From the NCBI RefSeq assembly GCF_027922305.1, contig NZ_BSFK01000003.1:38047-102046 (forward strand): a DNA stretch of 64,000 bases, read 5' to 3'. Position 1 is the stretch's first letter. Each line of letters begins with the position of its first letter. The notes below the pieces were generated by a model. The model was not told where the DNA came from. It did not search any database and was given only the letters and a program-made list of their open reading frames with translations. Of this stretch, positions 24,021 to 31,662 are shown piece by piece. The position numbers were made by a program, and so were the translations under genes. Origin of the DNA: Methylopila jiangsuensis (lineage in GTDB: Bacteria > Pseudomonadota > Alphaproteobacteria > Rhizobiales > Methylopilaceae).

Positions 24021-24088
24021 GGACTGAAAACCTCTGGGCCGTCTTGCCGCAAGACCATCCGGCGGCGTCGGCTCGCACTGATGTGCCA

Positions 24089-24104
24089 CTTCAAGTAACT
24101 TGAG
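24089..24104. promoter_or_regulatory. MerR-type operator dyad
   Basis: cttcaagtaacttgag is a near-perfect dyad between divergent genes (24020 minus, 24125 plus), placed where MerR regulators twist the long spacer of the promoter. On the minus strand ttgaac stands as the -35 element just before it. Confidence 0.6.
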
Positions 24105-24124
24105 GTTCAAGAGGGCACGAGACC

Positions 24125-24559
24125 ATGAAGACCAACGACCTCAAGATCGGTGAGCTGGCGCATCTCACGGGCACCAACGCCCCCACGGTCCGCTACTACG
24201 AGGAGATCGGCCTGCTCCCGAGGCCGGCCCGTCGGGACGGCGGCCAGCGGTCTTACGGCGGCGGCGACGTAAGCCGCCTGACGTTCATCCGGCGGTGCCG
24301 CGAGTTCGGGTTCCCGATCGAGCGCGTGCGCGATCTCGTCGGCCTGCTCGAAAGTCCCGAGCGCCCATGCATCGAGGCGCGCGACCTAGCGGCGGCCCAG
24401 CTCGCCGAGGTGCGGAAGAAGCTGAAGGAGCTGCGGGCGCTTGAGCGGAGCATCGCGGACTTTGTCACGCGGTGCGACGAGGCCTGCGCCGGGGGGCCGG
24501 GGTCGAACTGCGTGATCCTCGGCGACCTCGCGAGGCCGGACTGCGGCTGCGGCCACTGA
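24125..24559 (+). CDS. MerR-family metal-responsive regulator
   Basis: A 144-residue MerR protein with the winged-helix start KIGELAHLTGTNAPTVRYYEEIG, given in parts as KIGELAHLTG and TVRYYEEIGLLP, and a dimerisation helix. Metal-site Cys lie at about 80 (RPCIEA), 116-121 (CDEAC), about 128 (SNCVIL) and in the tail (CGCGH), which fits a thiol-rich sensor of the ZntR/CadR/PbrR group rather than CueR. It probably controls both the membrane protein at 23388 and the permease that follows. Confidence 0.8.
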   Translation: MKTNDLKIGELAHLTGTNAPTVRYYEEIGLLPRPARRDGGQRSYGGGDVSRLTFIRRCREFGFPIERVRDLVGLLESPERPCIEARDLAAAQLAEVRKKLKELRALERSIADFVTRCDEACAGGPGSNCVILGDLARPDCGCGH

Positions 24560-24575
24560 CATGGAAGGCATTGGC

Positions 24576-25598
24576 ATGGAACGTGTCCGGGAGACGCTGG
24601 AGGCGCGACAGGTCGCGATCTACTTCGCAGCGATCGTCGCGGGTGTGATCGCCGGGATGGCTGTCGGAGGCGCGGAGGCGCTCGAGGCCGCGATCAACCC
24701 GGCGCTCGCCCTGATGCTGTTCGTCACCTTCCTGCAGGTGCCGCTCGTCGAACTCGGAGCCGCGCTGAAGAACGGCCGTTTCCTCGCTGCGCTCCTGTCG
24801 GTGAACTTCGTCGCCGTCCCGCTGTTGTCGTTCGGCCTCGTCCAGTTTCTGCCCGACGACCCCATGCTCAGGCTCGGCGTGCTGATGGTGCTGCTGACCC
24901 CGTGCATCGACTATGTCGTCACCTTCGCCCATCTCGGGCGCGGTGACGCGCGGCTCCTGCTTGCCTCGACGCCGATCCTGCTGAACGCCCAGATGATCCT
25001 TCTTCCCGTCCAGCTCGGCGTCATGCTGGGAGACGCGGCTTCCGGCCTCATACAGCCGGGCCCCTTCGTGCACGCTTTCGTCGGGCTGATCGCGCTGCCG
25101 CTGTTGCTCGCCGCGGCTGTCCAGTTCTGGGCGGCCCGGTCCCGCGCCGGGGCGTCGGCCTCGGCTGCGCTTGGCCTGCTTCCAGTTCCGGCGACCGCGC
25201 TGGTGCTCGTCCTAGTGTTGGCGGCCGTCGCGCCAAGGATCGGCGAGGCGCTTCCGGCGGCAATGGCCGCGGCGCCGATCTACGTGGTCTTTGCCGTGCT
25301 CGCCCCGATGCTGGGGCTCGCGGCGGCCCGACTGTTCGGTCTCGAGGCTGCGGCCGGGCGCGCGGTCGCCTTCAGTGCTGCGACCCGCAACTCCCTCGTG
25401 GTCCTGCCGCTCGCCTTCGCGGTGCCCGGCGGGGCGCCGCTGCTGCCCGCCGTTATCGTCACGCAGACGATCGTCGAGCTGGTGAGCGAGCTGATCTACA
25501 TCCGGCTGGTGCCGAGGTGCATCCCGATCGGCGGGTCGCGCCCGCCCGATCGTCAGATCGTGGCCTCACGCTGCGTCCGAGGCTCGCGGGAGTGCTAA
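24576..25598 (+). CDS. BASS-family permease, arsenic-resistance type
   Basis: About 340 residues with ten predicted membrane helices. The unwound-helix motif TPCIDYVVTF (about 110) keeps the Pro-Cys pair that Acr3 uses to bind arsenite (APCTAMVF in the neighbour at 26033). It is nevertheless clearly different from Acr3 and closer to bacterial 'arsenic resistance' BASS proteins. I chose ATG 24576, seven bases after GGAAGG; ATG 24561 is also possible. It lies 16 bases after the MerR gene, so it is probably co-transcribed and metal-induced. Exporter for As(III)/Sb(III) is inferred. Confidence 0.7.
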   Translation: MERVRETLEARQVAIYFAAIVAGVIAGMAVGGAEALEAAINPALALMLFVTFLQVPLVELGAALKNGRFLAALLSVNFVAVPLLSFGLVQFLPDDPMLRLGVLMVLLTPCIDYVVTFAHLGRGDARLLLASTPILLNAQMILLPVQLGVMLGDAASGLIQPGPFVHAFVGLIALPLLLAAAVQFWAARSRAGASASAALGLLPVPATALVLVLVLAAVAPRIGEALPAAMAAAPIYVVFAVLAPMLGLAAARLFGLEAAAGRAVAFSAATRNSLVVLPLAFAVPGGAPLLPAVIVTQTIVELVSELIYIRLVPRCIPIGGSRPPDRQIVASRCVRGSREC

Positions 25599-25611
25599 GG
25601 GCCAGTCGGAC

Positions 25612-26022
25612 TCAGCCCGCCCGGACGACCTCGCCGTCTTCCTTGGTGAAGTCCTCGGCCAACGGCGAGGGCAGGATCTCGATCACGACCTCGGACGGGC
25701 GGCAGAGCCGCACGCCGCGTGACGAGAACACGAACGGACCGTTGATCAGGATCGGGTGCGCCAGCATCGCGTCGAGGATCGCGTCGCCGGCGACTGACGG
25801 ATCGCCGAGCCCGAGCTCCGCAAAGGGCGTCCCCTTCTCCCGGGCGGCCTCGCGCGGCGTCAGGCCGGCGGCTGCAATGGCCTTCGCCAGTTCTTCGCGC
25901 GTCGGCGGCGCCTTTAGGTACTCGACGACGGTCGGCTCGATGCCCGCGGCGCGGATCATCTCCAGCGTGTTGCGGGACGTGCCGCAGTCCGGGTTGTGCC
26001 AGATGGTGACGGCCTCGGTCAT
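25612..26022 (-). CDS. arsC: Arsenate reductase, glutaredoxin-dependent
   Basis: A 136-residue ArsC of the R773/Spx fold. The catalytic loop HNPDCGTSRNT (Cys13) is intact, and Arg residues that bind arsenate are present downstream (for example RGVRL). It reduces arsenate to arsenite with glutathione and glutaredoxin in the cytoplasm. It lies 10 bases after acr3 in the same minus-strand operon, so its product is exported at once. Unlike the ArsC at 27111, it has no phosphatase fold. Confidence 0.9.
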   Translation of the reverse strand: MTEAVTIWHNPDCGTSRNTLEMIRAAGIEPTVVEYLKAPPTREELAKAIAAAGLTPREAAREKGTPFAELGLGDPSVAGDAILDAMLAHPILINGPFVFSSRGVRLCRPSEVVIEILPSPLAEDFTKEDGEVVRAG

Positions 26023-26032
26023 GACGACCTCC

Positions 26033-27088
26033 TCAGGTCTTCTGCTGCGAGGCGACCGCGCGGACGCCGCGGGCCTCGTACCAGGGCTTCGAGCGGTTCA
26101 CGATCCAGACTACCGAGAGCATCACGGGCACCTCGATCAGGACGCCAACGACGGTGGCGAGCGCCGCCCCGGACTTGAATCCGAACAGGCTGATGGCCGC
26201 CGCGACCGCGAGCTCGAAGAAGTTCGACGCCCCGATCAGTGCCGAGGGGCCGGCCACGCAATGGGCCTCCCCGGTCGCGCGGTTCAGCAGGTAGGCGAGC
26301 CCGGAGTTGAAGTAGACCTGGATCAGGATCGGCACGGCGAGCAGCGCGATCACGGCCGGCTGCGCGATGATCTGCTCTCCCTGGAAGGCGAACAGCAGGA
26401 CCAGCGTCGCGAGCAGCGCGACGAGGGACAGCGGCTGGATCGCCGACAGCAGCTTGCCGAGAGCCGCCTCGCCGCCGGAGGCGAGGATCCGCGAGCGCAG
26501 GATTTGTGCCGCGATGACAGGGACCACGATGTAGAGGCCGACCGAGAGGATCAGCGTGTTCCACGGCACGGTGATCGACGACAGCCCAAGCAGAAGCGCG
26601 ACGATCGGCGCGAAGGCGACGATCATGATCGCGTCGTTGACCGCGACCTGGCTCAGCGTGAACAGCGGGTCGCCCTTGGTGAGGTTCGACCACACGAACA
26701 CCATCGCTGTGCAGGGAGCCGCGGCCAGAAGGATCAGCCCGGCGATGTAGCTGTCGATCTGGTCGGCGGGCAGGTAGGGCCGGAACAGCCAGCCGATGAA
26801 CAGCCAGCCCAGCAGCGCCATCGAGAACGGCTTGACCGCCCAGTTGATGAACAGCGTCACCGAGATCCCCCGCCAGTGCGAGCCGACCTCGCGGAGCGCC
26901 GCGAAATCGACCTTCACCAGCATGGGGATGATCATCAGCCAGATCAGCACCGCGACGGGCAGGTTCACGCTCGCGACCTCGAGCGCGCCGATCGCCTGGA
27001 AGAAGCCGGGCGCCGCGTAGCCGAGCGCGACGCCGACGATGATGCAGAGGAAGACCCAGACGGTCAGGTAGCGTTCGAACAGGGACAT
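26033..27088 (-). CDS. acr3: Acr3 arsenite exporter
   Basis: A 351-residue arsenite efflux permease of the BASS superfamily. Ten membrane helices; signature APCTAMVFVWS with the essential Cys (about 127), and the later LIGASNFFELAVAAAI motif. It exports As(III) from the cytoplasm using the proton motive force. It sits between two different arsenate reductases in the operon arsR2-arsC(LMW)-acr3-arsC(Grx). Confidence 0.93.
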   Translation of the reverse strand: MSLFERYLTVWVFLCIIVGVALGYAAPGFFQAIGALEVASVNLPVAVLIWLMIIPMLVKVDFAALREVGSHWRGISVTLFINWAVKPFSMALLGWLFIGWLFRPYLPADQIDSYIAGLILLAAAPCTAMVFVWSNLTKGDPLFTLSQVAVNDAIMIVAFAPIVALLLGLSSITVPWNTLILSVGLYIVVPVIAAQILRSRILASGGEAALGKLLSAIQPLSLVALLATLVLLFAFQGEQIIAQPAVIALLAVPILIQVYFNSGLAYLLNRATGEAHCVAGPSALIGASNFFELAVAAAISLFGFKSGAALATVVGVLIEVPVMLSVVWIVNRSKPWYEARGVRAVASQQKT

Positions 27089-27110
27089 CGGCTCGTTCTT
27101 CTCGAGGGTC

Positions 27111-27632
27111 TCAGGCGGCGGACGGGTGGGTCTTGCCGATCTCGTCGAGGCGGCGCTGCAGCGACAGCTTGTCGATGGTCTTGAGCGGCAAGCTGACGAA
27201 GATCGAGATGCGGTTCGTCAGGCCGCGCATCGTGTCGGCGAAGGCGAGCGCCTTCTCGGTGTCCGAGCCCTGGAAGGCTGCCGGGTCCTCCATTCCCCAG
27301 TGCGCCGACATGGGCTGTCCGGGCCAGTAGGGGCACTCCTCCCCGGCGGCGTCGTCGCAGACGGTGAACACGAAATCGAGCTCCGGCGCGCCGGGCTCGG
27401 CGAACTCGTGCCAGGACTTCGAGCGGAGGCCCGAGACGTCGAAGTTGGTCCGCTTCAGCAGGTCGAGCGCGAAGGGGTTGACCTCGCCGCGCGGGTGGCT
27501 CCCGGCCGAGAACGCCTTGAAGCGGCCCTGGCCCTCCCGGTTCATCACGCACTCGGCGATGATCGAGCGCGCGGAGTTGCCCGTGCAGAGGAACAGGACG
27601 TTGTAGGGACGCTGGGCTTCAGTCGCATCCAT
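27111..27632 (-). CDS. arsC: Arsenate reductase, low-molecular-weight phosphatase type
   Basis: A 173-residue reductase with the phosphatase loop LCTGNSARS near the N-terminus (Cys16) and a later TVCDDAAGEECPYWPG segment that holds the resolving Cys pair. This is the thioredoxin/mycothiol-like LMW-PTP ArsC class, evolutionarily unrelated to the ArsC at 25612. The first codons overlap the end of arsR2 by 14 bases. Two mechanistically distinct reductases in one operon give redundancy with different electron donors. Confidence 0.9.
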   Translation of the reverse strand: MDATEAQRPYNVLFLCTGNSARSIIAECVMNREGQGRFKAFSAGSHPRGEVNPFALDLLKRTNFDVSGLRSKSWHEFAEPGAPELDFVFTVCDDAAGEECPYWPGQPMSAHWGMEDPAAFQGSDTEKALAFADTMRGLTNRISIFVSLPLKTIDKLSLQRRLDEIGKTHPSAA

Positions 27633-28053
27633 CGTTCTTCTCCCGGTCGGATGGACGGGGGCCGCATCCGCAGCTCCCCTGGAGGGTTTCGAAGATCGGC
27701 GCGCAGACCTCGGGGCGGCCGTTGCAGCAGTCGGTCAGCAGGTAGCCGACAAGGCCGCGCATGCCCTCGAGGTCGGCGCTGTAGAGGATCGAGCGGCCGT
27801 CCCTGACGCCCTTGACCAGGCCCGCACGGGACAGGATTGCGAGGTGCGTCGAGAGCGTGTTCTGCAGGCAGCCGACGGCGTCGGCGATCACTCCCGCGGG
27901 CAGGCCCTCCGGGGCGCGCGAGACCAGCATGCGGAAGATCCGCAGCCTGGTGACCTGACCGAGCGCCGACAGGGCCTCGACCGCGGAGACGTCCTCCTCG
28001 GTCATCGGTCCGGAGTCGGCGGGGCCGGCCCCCGGCTTGGTCATGGCGTTCAT
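27619..28053 (-). CDS. arsR: ArsR-family repressor, second copy
   Basis: A 144-residue winged-helix repressor. The helix-turn-helix contains [18 protein letters not shown]. The metal site is a C-terminal Cys cluster: TDCCNGRPEVC and GSCGCG, plus a terminal Cys, similar to the ArsR at 22978 but richer in thiols. GAAGG lies six bases before ATG 28053. It heads the arsC-acr3-arsC transcript and faces a divergent small membrane gene, so it probably represses both. Confidence 0.88.
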   Translation of the reverse strand: MNAMTKPGAGPADSGPMTEEDVSAVEALSALGQVTRLRIFRMLVSRAPEGLPAGVIADAVGCLQNTLSTHLAILSRAGLVKGVRDGRSILYSADLEGMRGLVGYLLTDCCNGRPEVCAPIFETLQGSCGCGPRPSDREKNDGCD

Positions 28054-28077
28054 GCGCAGCCTTCACCATTTGACTAG

Positions 28078-28099
28078 ATATCGAGAAAACTCGATGTAT
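28078..28099. promoter_or_regulatory. ArsR operator dyad
   Basis: atcgag-aaaa-ctcgat (28080-28095) is a perfect dyad inside atatcgag...ctcgatgtat, 25 bases upstream of arsR2 and 71 upstream of the divergent gene at 28170. It fits ArsR operators of alphaproteobacteria. Confidence 0.6.
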
Positions 28100-28169
28100 C
28101 GTTATATGAGCATGGAAGCCGGGTCAACGGCGATGGTCGCCGGATCGCCTTCCGCACAGCAGGAGCGAG

Positions 28170-28445
28170 ATGTCGAGGATCCCCGGACAGGCCCTGTGGA
28201 GCGTGATGGCGGCGTTCGCCCTGGCGGCGACGGCGATAGACCTCGGCCGCTGGGGCGCCGAACGCAACGCCGCCGGCCAGGACTTGTTGGCCGCCGCGCC
28301 CGTCGCGATGCTGGCGGCCGCACTGCTCGTTGCATACGCCGTCGCGTGCGTCGGCGGGTCCTCCCGCAACGCCTGCCGGATCGCGTGGCTCGGTTCCGCC
28401 GTCGTCCTCGTCGGCTACGTGCTGCTGGCGAGGAGCGCCTCGTGA
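28170..28445 (+). CDS. Small membrane protein next to ars operon
   Basis: A 91-residue protein with two or three membrane helices and lone Cys at about 61 and 69. GGAG precedes the ATG by five to six bases. It is divergent from arsR2 across an ArsR operator, so it may be arsenic-inducible. No family recognised. It is convergent with aioA. Confidence 0.55.
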   Translation: MSRIPGQALWSVMAAFALAATAIDLGRWGAERNAAGQDLLAAAPVAMLAAALLVAYAVACVGGSSRNACRIAWLGSAVVLVGYVLLARSAS

Positions 28446-28491
28446 GCGACGGCCGGGCGCCGGGACGTTCGCCATCCCGGCGCCCGACGCC

Positions 28492-30951
28492 TCAGGCCCG
28501 GTACTCCTTGGACTTGTAGCTCGCGTTCCTGACGCTCTCGGGCGCGTCGGAGATCTTTCTAATCGAGCCCCAGGTCTGCTTGTAGTTCGGGATGACGAAC
28601 TCGTTCACGCCCGCCGACACTACGTTGCCCTGCACGCCCGTCGGGTAGCCGAACAGCATGAAGGCCTGGCCGCGCTTGGCCGAGGGCGTCGGGTAGGCCA
28701 TGGCCTGCGTCGCGCCGTTGTCGTTGTGGATCTCGACGAGGTCGCCTTCGCCGAGCTTCAGCTCCGCCATGTCGTCGGGGTTCATCTCGACGAACGGGTA
28801 CGGCCAGCGATCCTGAACGAACTCGTCTGCCTGGTCGAGATATGCGCTCTGCCAGACGAGGTTCGCGCGCCCGTTGTTGATCAGGAACGGGAACTTGTCC
28901 TTCTCGGCCTGCTTGCCCGCGGCCTGCAGCCCGCGCCAAGGGGTCTCGGCGAACGTCGCCTTGCCGTCCTTCGCCTTGAACTTGCCGTCGGCGAAGAGGC
29001 GCTTGGTGCCGACGATCTTGCCGTCCTGGAACCCGGTCGCGGGTTCTTGGAAGCCGTTGTTGCCCATCGCGCGCAGGCGCTCGTAGGTGACGTGCTCTCC
29101 GCCGCCCTCGTGGGCGTGGTAGCCGTCCATGAAGGCGTCCTCCTCGGTCTTCCAGTCGAAGCCCTTGAACTTGTCGGCGACGTCGTTCTTGCCCGCCGCC
29201 CGGAACACGCGCTCAAGGTTGTTGGCGAGCCGCGCGGCGATCAGGCAGTCCGGCATCGCCTGGCCGGGAGGATCCATGTAGCGCTCGGTGAGCCGCATGC
29301 GCCGCTCACCGTTCATGGAGGTGAGGTTCATCTCGCCAGAGGTCGCAGCGGGCAGGATCACGTGCGCGGCGGCGCCGATCTTGGTCGTCACGATGTCGAC
29401 GTCGACCGAGAAGAGCCCGCCCTTGCGGATCGCGCCCATGATCGCCTCGACCATGGCGTCGCGGTCGCCGTATGGGACCGAGTTCATCGCGTCCTTCACG
29501 AGGTCGGTCCGCTGCTTGTAGATCCGCTTGAACTCCATGGCGTTCAGCGTGGTCTTGTAGTGGTCGCAGCCCCAGACGTGGTGGACGCCGCCCTTGCCCT
29601 CGATCAGCAGCTTGTCGACGTAGGGAGCCGGACGGCCGATGTGGGCGTCGGAGGGGCGCGAGTAGCCCTCCTGGTGGCCGCCCATGCGGACGCAGCCGCC
29701 GCCCGGCCGACCGACGTTCCCGGTGGCTAGCGCCAGGTTCACGAGCGCTTGGTTGGTCCGGTAGTTGTCGTTGCCCCAGATCAGGCCCTTCTCGTAGGCG
29801 AACATGGTCCGCCGCCTGTGGCTTCCGGCCTTCGGCTCCGCGATCCAGATGATCGCCTTGACGATGTCCGCCTCGGAAAGGCCCGTCGCCTTTGAGGCCT
29901 CTGAGACCGAGACCTTGTTGGCTGAGAGCGCCTTGTCGAAGTCCTTGGTCGAGGCCTCGATGAACGGCCTGTCGATCCAACCCTTCTCGGCTGCATAGGT
30001 CAGCCAGGCGTTGAACAGGATGAGATCGGTTCCCGGCTCGATCGCGAGATGGAGGACGTTGTCCTTGCCCGCGGTCTCGCAGGCGTTGACCGACACCGTC
30101 CGGCGCGGGTCGACGAACACGATGCGGCCGCGCTCGGTCGGCTCGTCCCCGAACGTCGCCTTCTTCTTGGCCGCCGACATGCCGTTCAGGTTCGGCATCC
30201 AGTGGTTCAGGAAGTAGTTGGTCTGGGTCTCGAGCGCGTTGGTGCCGACGGCGACGATCGTGTCGGCGAGTTCGGCGTCTTCGTAGCAGTTGTTGAGCTC
30301 GCCGACGCCCATGTCGCGGGAGCCGTGGACCTCGGAATTGTAGGCGGGCCTGTTGTGGATGCGGATGTTCCGCACCTTCAAGGCCTCGAAGTAGAGCTTG
30401 CCCGTGCCCCAGGTGTTCTCGTAGCCGCCGCCGGCCCCGCCGTGGTCGAAGGCCGAGACGAAGAGGCCGTCCTCGCCCTGCTCGGCGATCACCGCCGCGG
30501 TCACGCGGGCGACGAGGTCGAGCGCGTCGTCCCAGCTCGTCGGCTGGATCTGGCCGTAACGCCAGACGAGCGGGTCGGTCAGGCGCTGGAGCTGCGTCCC
30601 GCGCGTCTTCGAGTGGCTCATCTCCGCCATGCGCGCGCCGCGCACGGAGCCGAGGCCCGAATTCACGACGCAGCCCTTGTCGGGCTTGATGACGATGTGG
30701 ACGTCGCGGCCATCTTGACGAACGACGTTGTACATTGAGGGGGCGTACCAGGCTTCCGTATCCTGGACCTGCTGCTTGCCGAGGTCGACGCCGAAGGCGT
30801 TGGACTTCGGGTCGGTCCCGCCCTCGTAGCGGGCGTCCCAGGTGTAGGCCTTGTAGCCGCAACCGACGATGCAGTAGTGGCAGGTGACGTTGTGCTGCTT
30901 GGCGTCCACGGGGACGATGGGCAGCCGCCCGATCTGGCGCTTGTAGACCAT
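28492..30951 (-). CDS. aioA: Arsenite oxidase large subunit
   Basis: An 819-residue molybdopterin (DMSO reductase family) enzyme that oxidises arsenite to arsenate in the periplasm. The cluster motif C24-x2-C27-x3-C31 (CHYCIVGCGY) binds [3Fe-4S]; no fourth Cys follows at the usual place, as is normal for AioA. Downstream blocks (GTNALETQTNYFLNHWMPN) are AioA-specific. It has no signal of its own and rides with the Tat signal of AioB. ATG 30951 has GGAGG five bases upstream; the 16-residue extension to 30999 is not needed. It follows aioB by 10 bases. Confidence 0.95.
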   Translation of the reverse strand: MVYKRQIGRLPIVPVDAKQHNVTCHYCIVGCGYKAYTWDARYEGGTDPKSNAFGVDLGKQQVQDTEAWYAPSMYNVVRQDGRDVHIVIKPDKGCVVNSGLGSVRGARMAEMSHSKTRGTQLQRLTDPLVWRYGQIQPTSWDDALDLVARVTAAVIAEQGEDGLFVSAFDHGGAGGGYENTWGTGKLYFEALKVRNIRIHNRPAYNSEVHGSRDMGVGELNNCYEDAELADTIVAVGTNALETQTNYFLNHWMPNLNGMSAAKKKATFGDEPTERGRIVFVDPRRTVSVNACETAGKDNVLHLAIEPGTDLILFNAWLTYAAEKGWIDRPFIEASTKDFDKALSANKVSVSEASKATGLSEADIVKAIIWIAEPKAGSHRRRTMFAYEKGLIWGNDNYRTNQALVNLALATGNVGRPGGGCVRMGGHQEGYSRPSDAHIGRPAPYVDKLLIEGKGGVHHVWGCDHYKTTLNAMEFKRIYKQRTDLVKDAMNSVPYGDRDAMVEAIMGAIRKGGLFSVDVDIVTTKIGAAAHVILPAATSGEMNLTSMNGERRMRLTERYMDPPGQAMPDCLIAARLANNLERVFRAAGKNDVADKFKGFDWKTEEDAFMDGYHAHEGGGEHVTYERLRAMGNNGFQEPATGFQDGKIVGTKRLFADGKFKAKDGKATFAETPWRGLQAAGKQAEKDKFPFLINNGRANLVWQSAYLDQADEFVQDRWPYPFVEMNPDDMAELKLGEGDLVEIHNDNGATQAMAYPTPSAKRGQAFMLFGYPTGVQGNVVSAGVNEFVIPNYKQTWGSIRKISDAPESVRNASYKSKEYRA

Positions 30952-30961
30952 CGGATCCTCC

Positions 30962-31483
30962 TCAGAGCGTGTTCGACAAGCGGCCGTAGAGAAGCTCATC
31001 CACGCCCTCGGCGTAGATGTCGCCCTTCTCGTCGACCCGCAGCGCGTACTGGGGAAGGTTCTGGGTCGCGTGGCCCCAGACCTGCTGCCCGCCCTTCTCG
31101 CAGTCGAAGCGTGAGAAGTGTCCGGGGCAGTTCAGCGTCCGGTCCTCCGGGCGATAGTTCATGTAGAAGCCCTTGTGCGGGCAGAGCGCGGCGAAGCCGA
31201 CGATGTCGCCGTCGGGGCCGACGCCGCCCTCGACGCGCTTGCCGAGCTTGAGCAGCACGCCGGGCGCGTCCTGGTCGGGATAGGCGACGTCGAACGCCGC
31301 GTCGGGCTTGAGGTCGCTGACATTGCCGAGCCTGTTTGACGGGTACTTCACCAGCGCGGCCGGCGCCGCAGCTTGCGCCTGCGTCGGCATGACCGCCGCG
31401 GCCGCTCCTCCGGCCGCCGCCAGTCCGGCGCCCGCCAAAAATCGACGTCGACCTGCGTCGACGAGTTTCTCGCAGCTCTTCAT
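30962..31483 (-). CDS. aioB: Arsenite oxidase Rieske subunit
   Basis: A 173-residue Rieske protein with an N-terminal Tat signal (GRRRFLAGAG, about 11-20). The [2Fe-2S] ligands are C101-x-H103 and C119-x2-H122. The positions that form a disulfide in classic Rieske proteins hold Phe and Gly, as in other proteobacterial AioB. It passes electrons from AioA to cytochrome c or a cupredoxin. ATG 31483, with GGGAGGGG just upstream, is the best start. A sigma-54 promoter lies 51 bases upstream. Confidence 0.93.
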   Translation of the reverse strand: MKSCEKLVDAGRRRFLAGAGLAAAGGAAAAVMPTQAQAAAPAALVKYPSNRLGNVSDLKPDAAFDVAYPDQDAPGVLLKLGKRVEGGVGPDGDIVGFAALCPHKGFYMNYRPEDRTLNCPGHFSRFDCEKGGQQVWGHATQNLPQYALRVDEKGDIYAEGVDELLYGRLSNTL

Positions 31484-31533
31484 GAGCCCCTCCCGAGTTT
31501 TGGCCCGTGCCATCGAACGGGCGGGAGAGGCGT

Positions 31534-31549
31534 TGCAGGGCGCGGGCCA
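31534..31549 (-). promoter_or_regulatory. Sigma-54 (RpoN) promoter of aioBA
   Basis: On the minus strand the 16-base element reads TGGCCCGCGCCCTGCA, matching TGGCACG-N4-TTGCW with GG and GC at the -24 and -12 positions. It lies 51 bases before the aioB ATG and follows aioR, which encodes a sigma-54 activator. This matches the known RpoN dependence of aioBA. Confidence 0.75.
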
Positions 31550-31662
31550 GCGTTCGGACTTGTTCTAAATCCAAGGAGGGCGGCCGCGCCATCATGGCGA
31601 CCGGAGCCGCGGCGTTCGGAAACCCGAACATGGCCAGGCTCCAGAATCCGGATATTCGAACG

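Noticed and set aside
25517..27184. 555-residue plus reading across arsC and acr3
   Set aside because: It is antisense to two well-supported genes and has no recognisable fold.
28330..30862. Long readings opposite or out of frame with aioA (for example 28330-29730 plus and 29306-30862 minus)
   Set aside because: They are shadows of aioA; low-complexity composition and no motifs.
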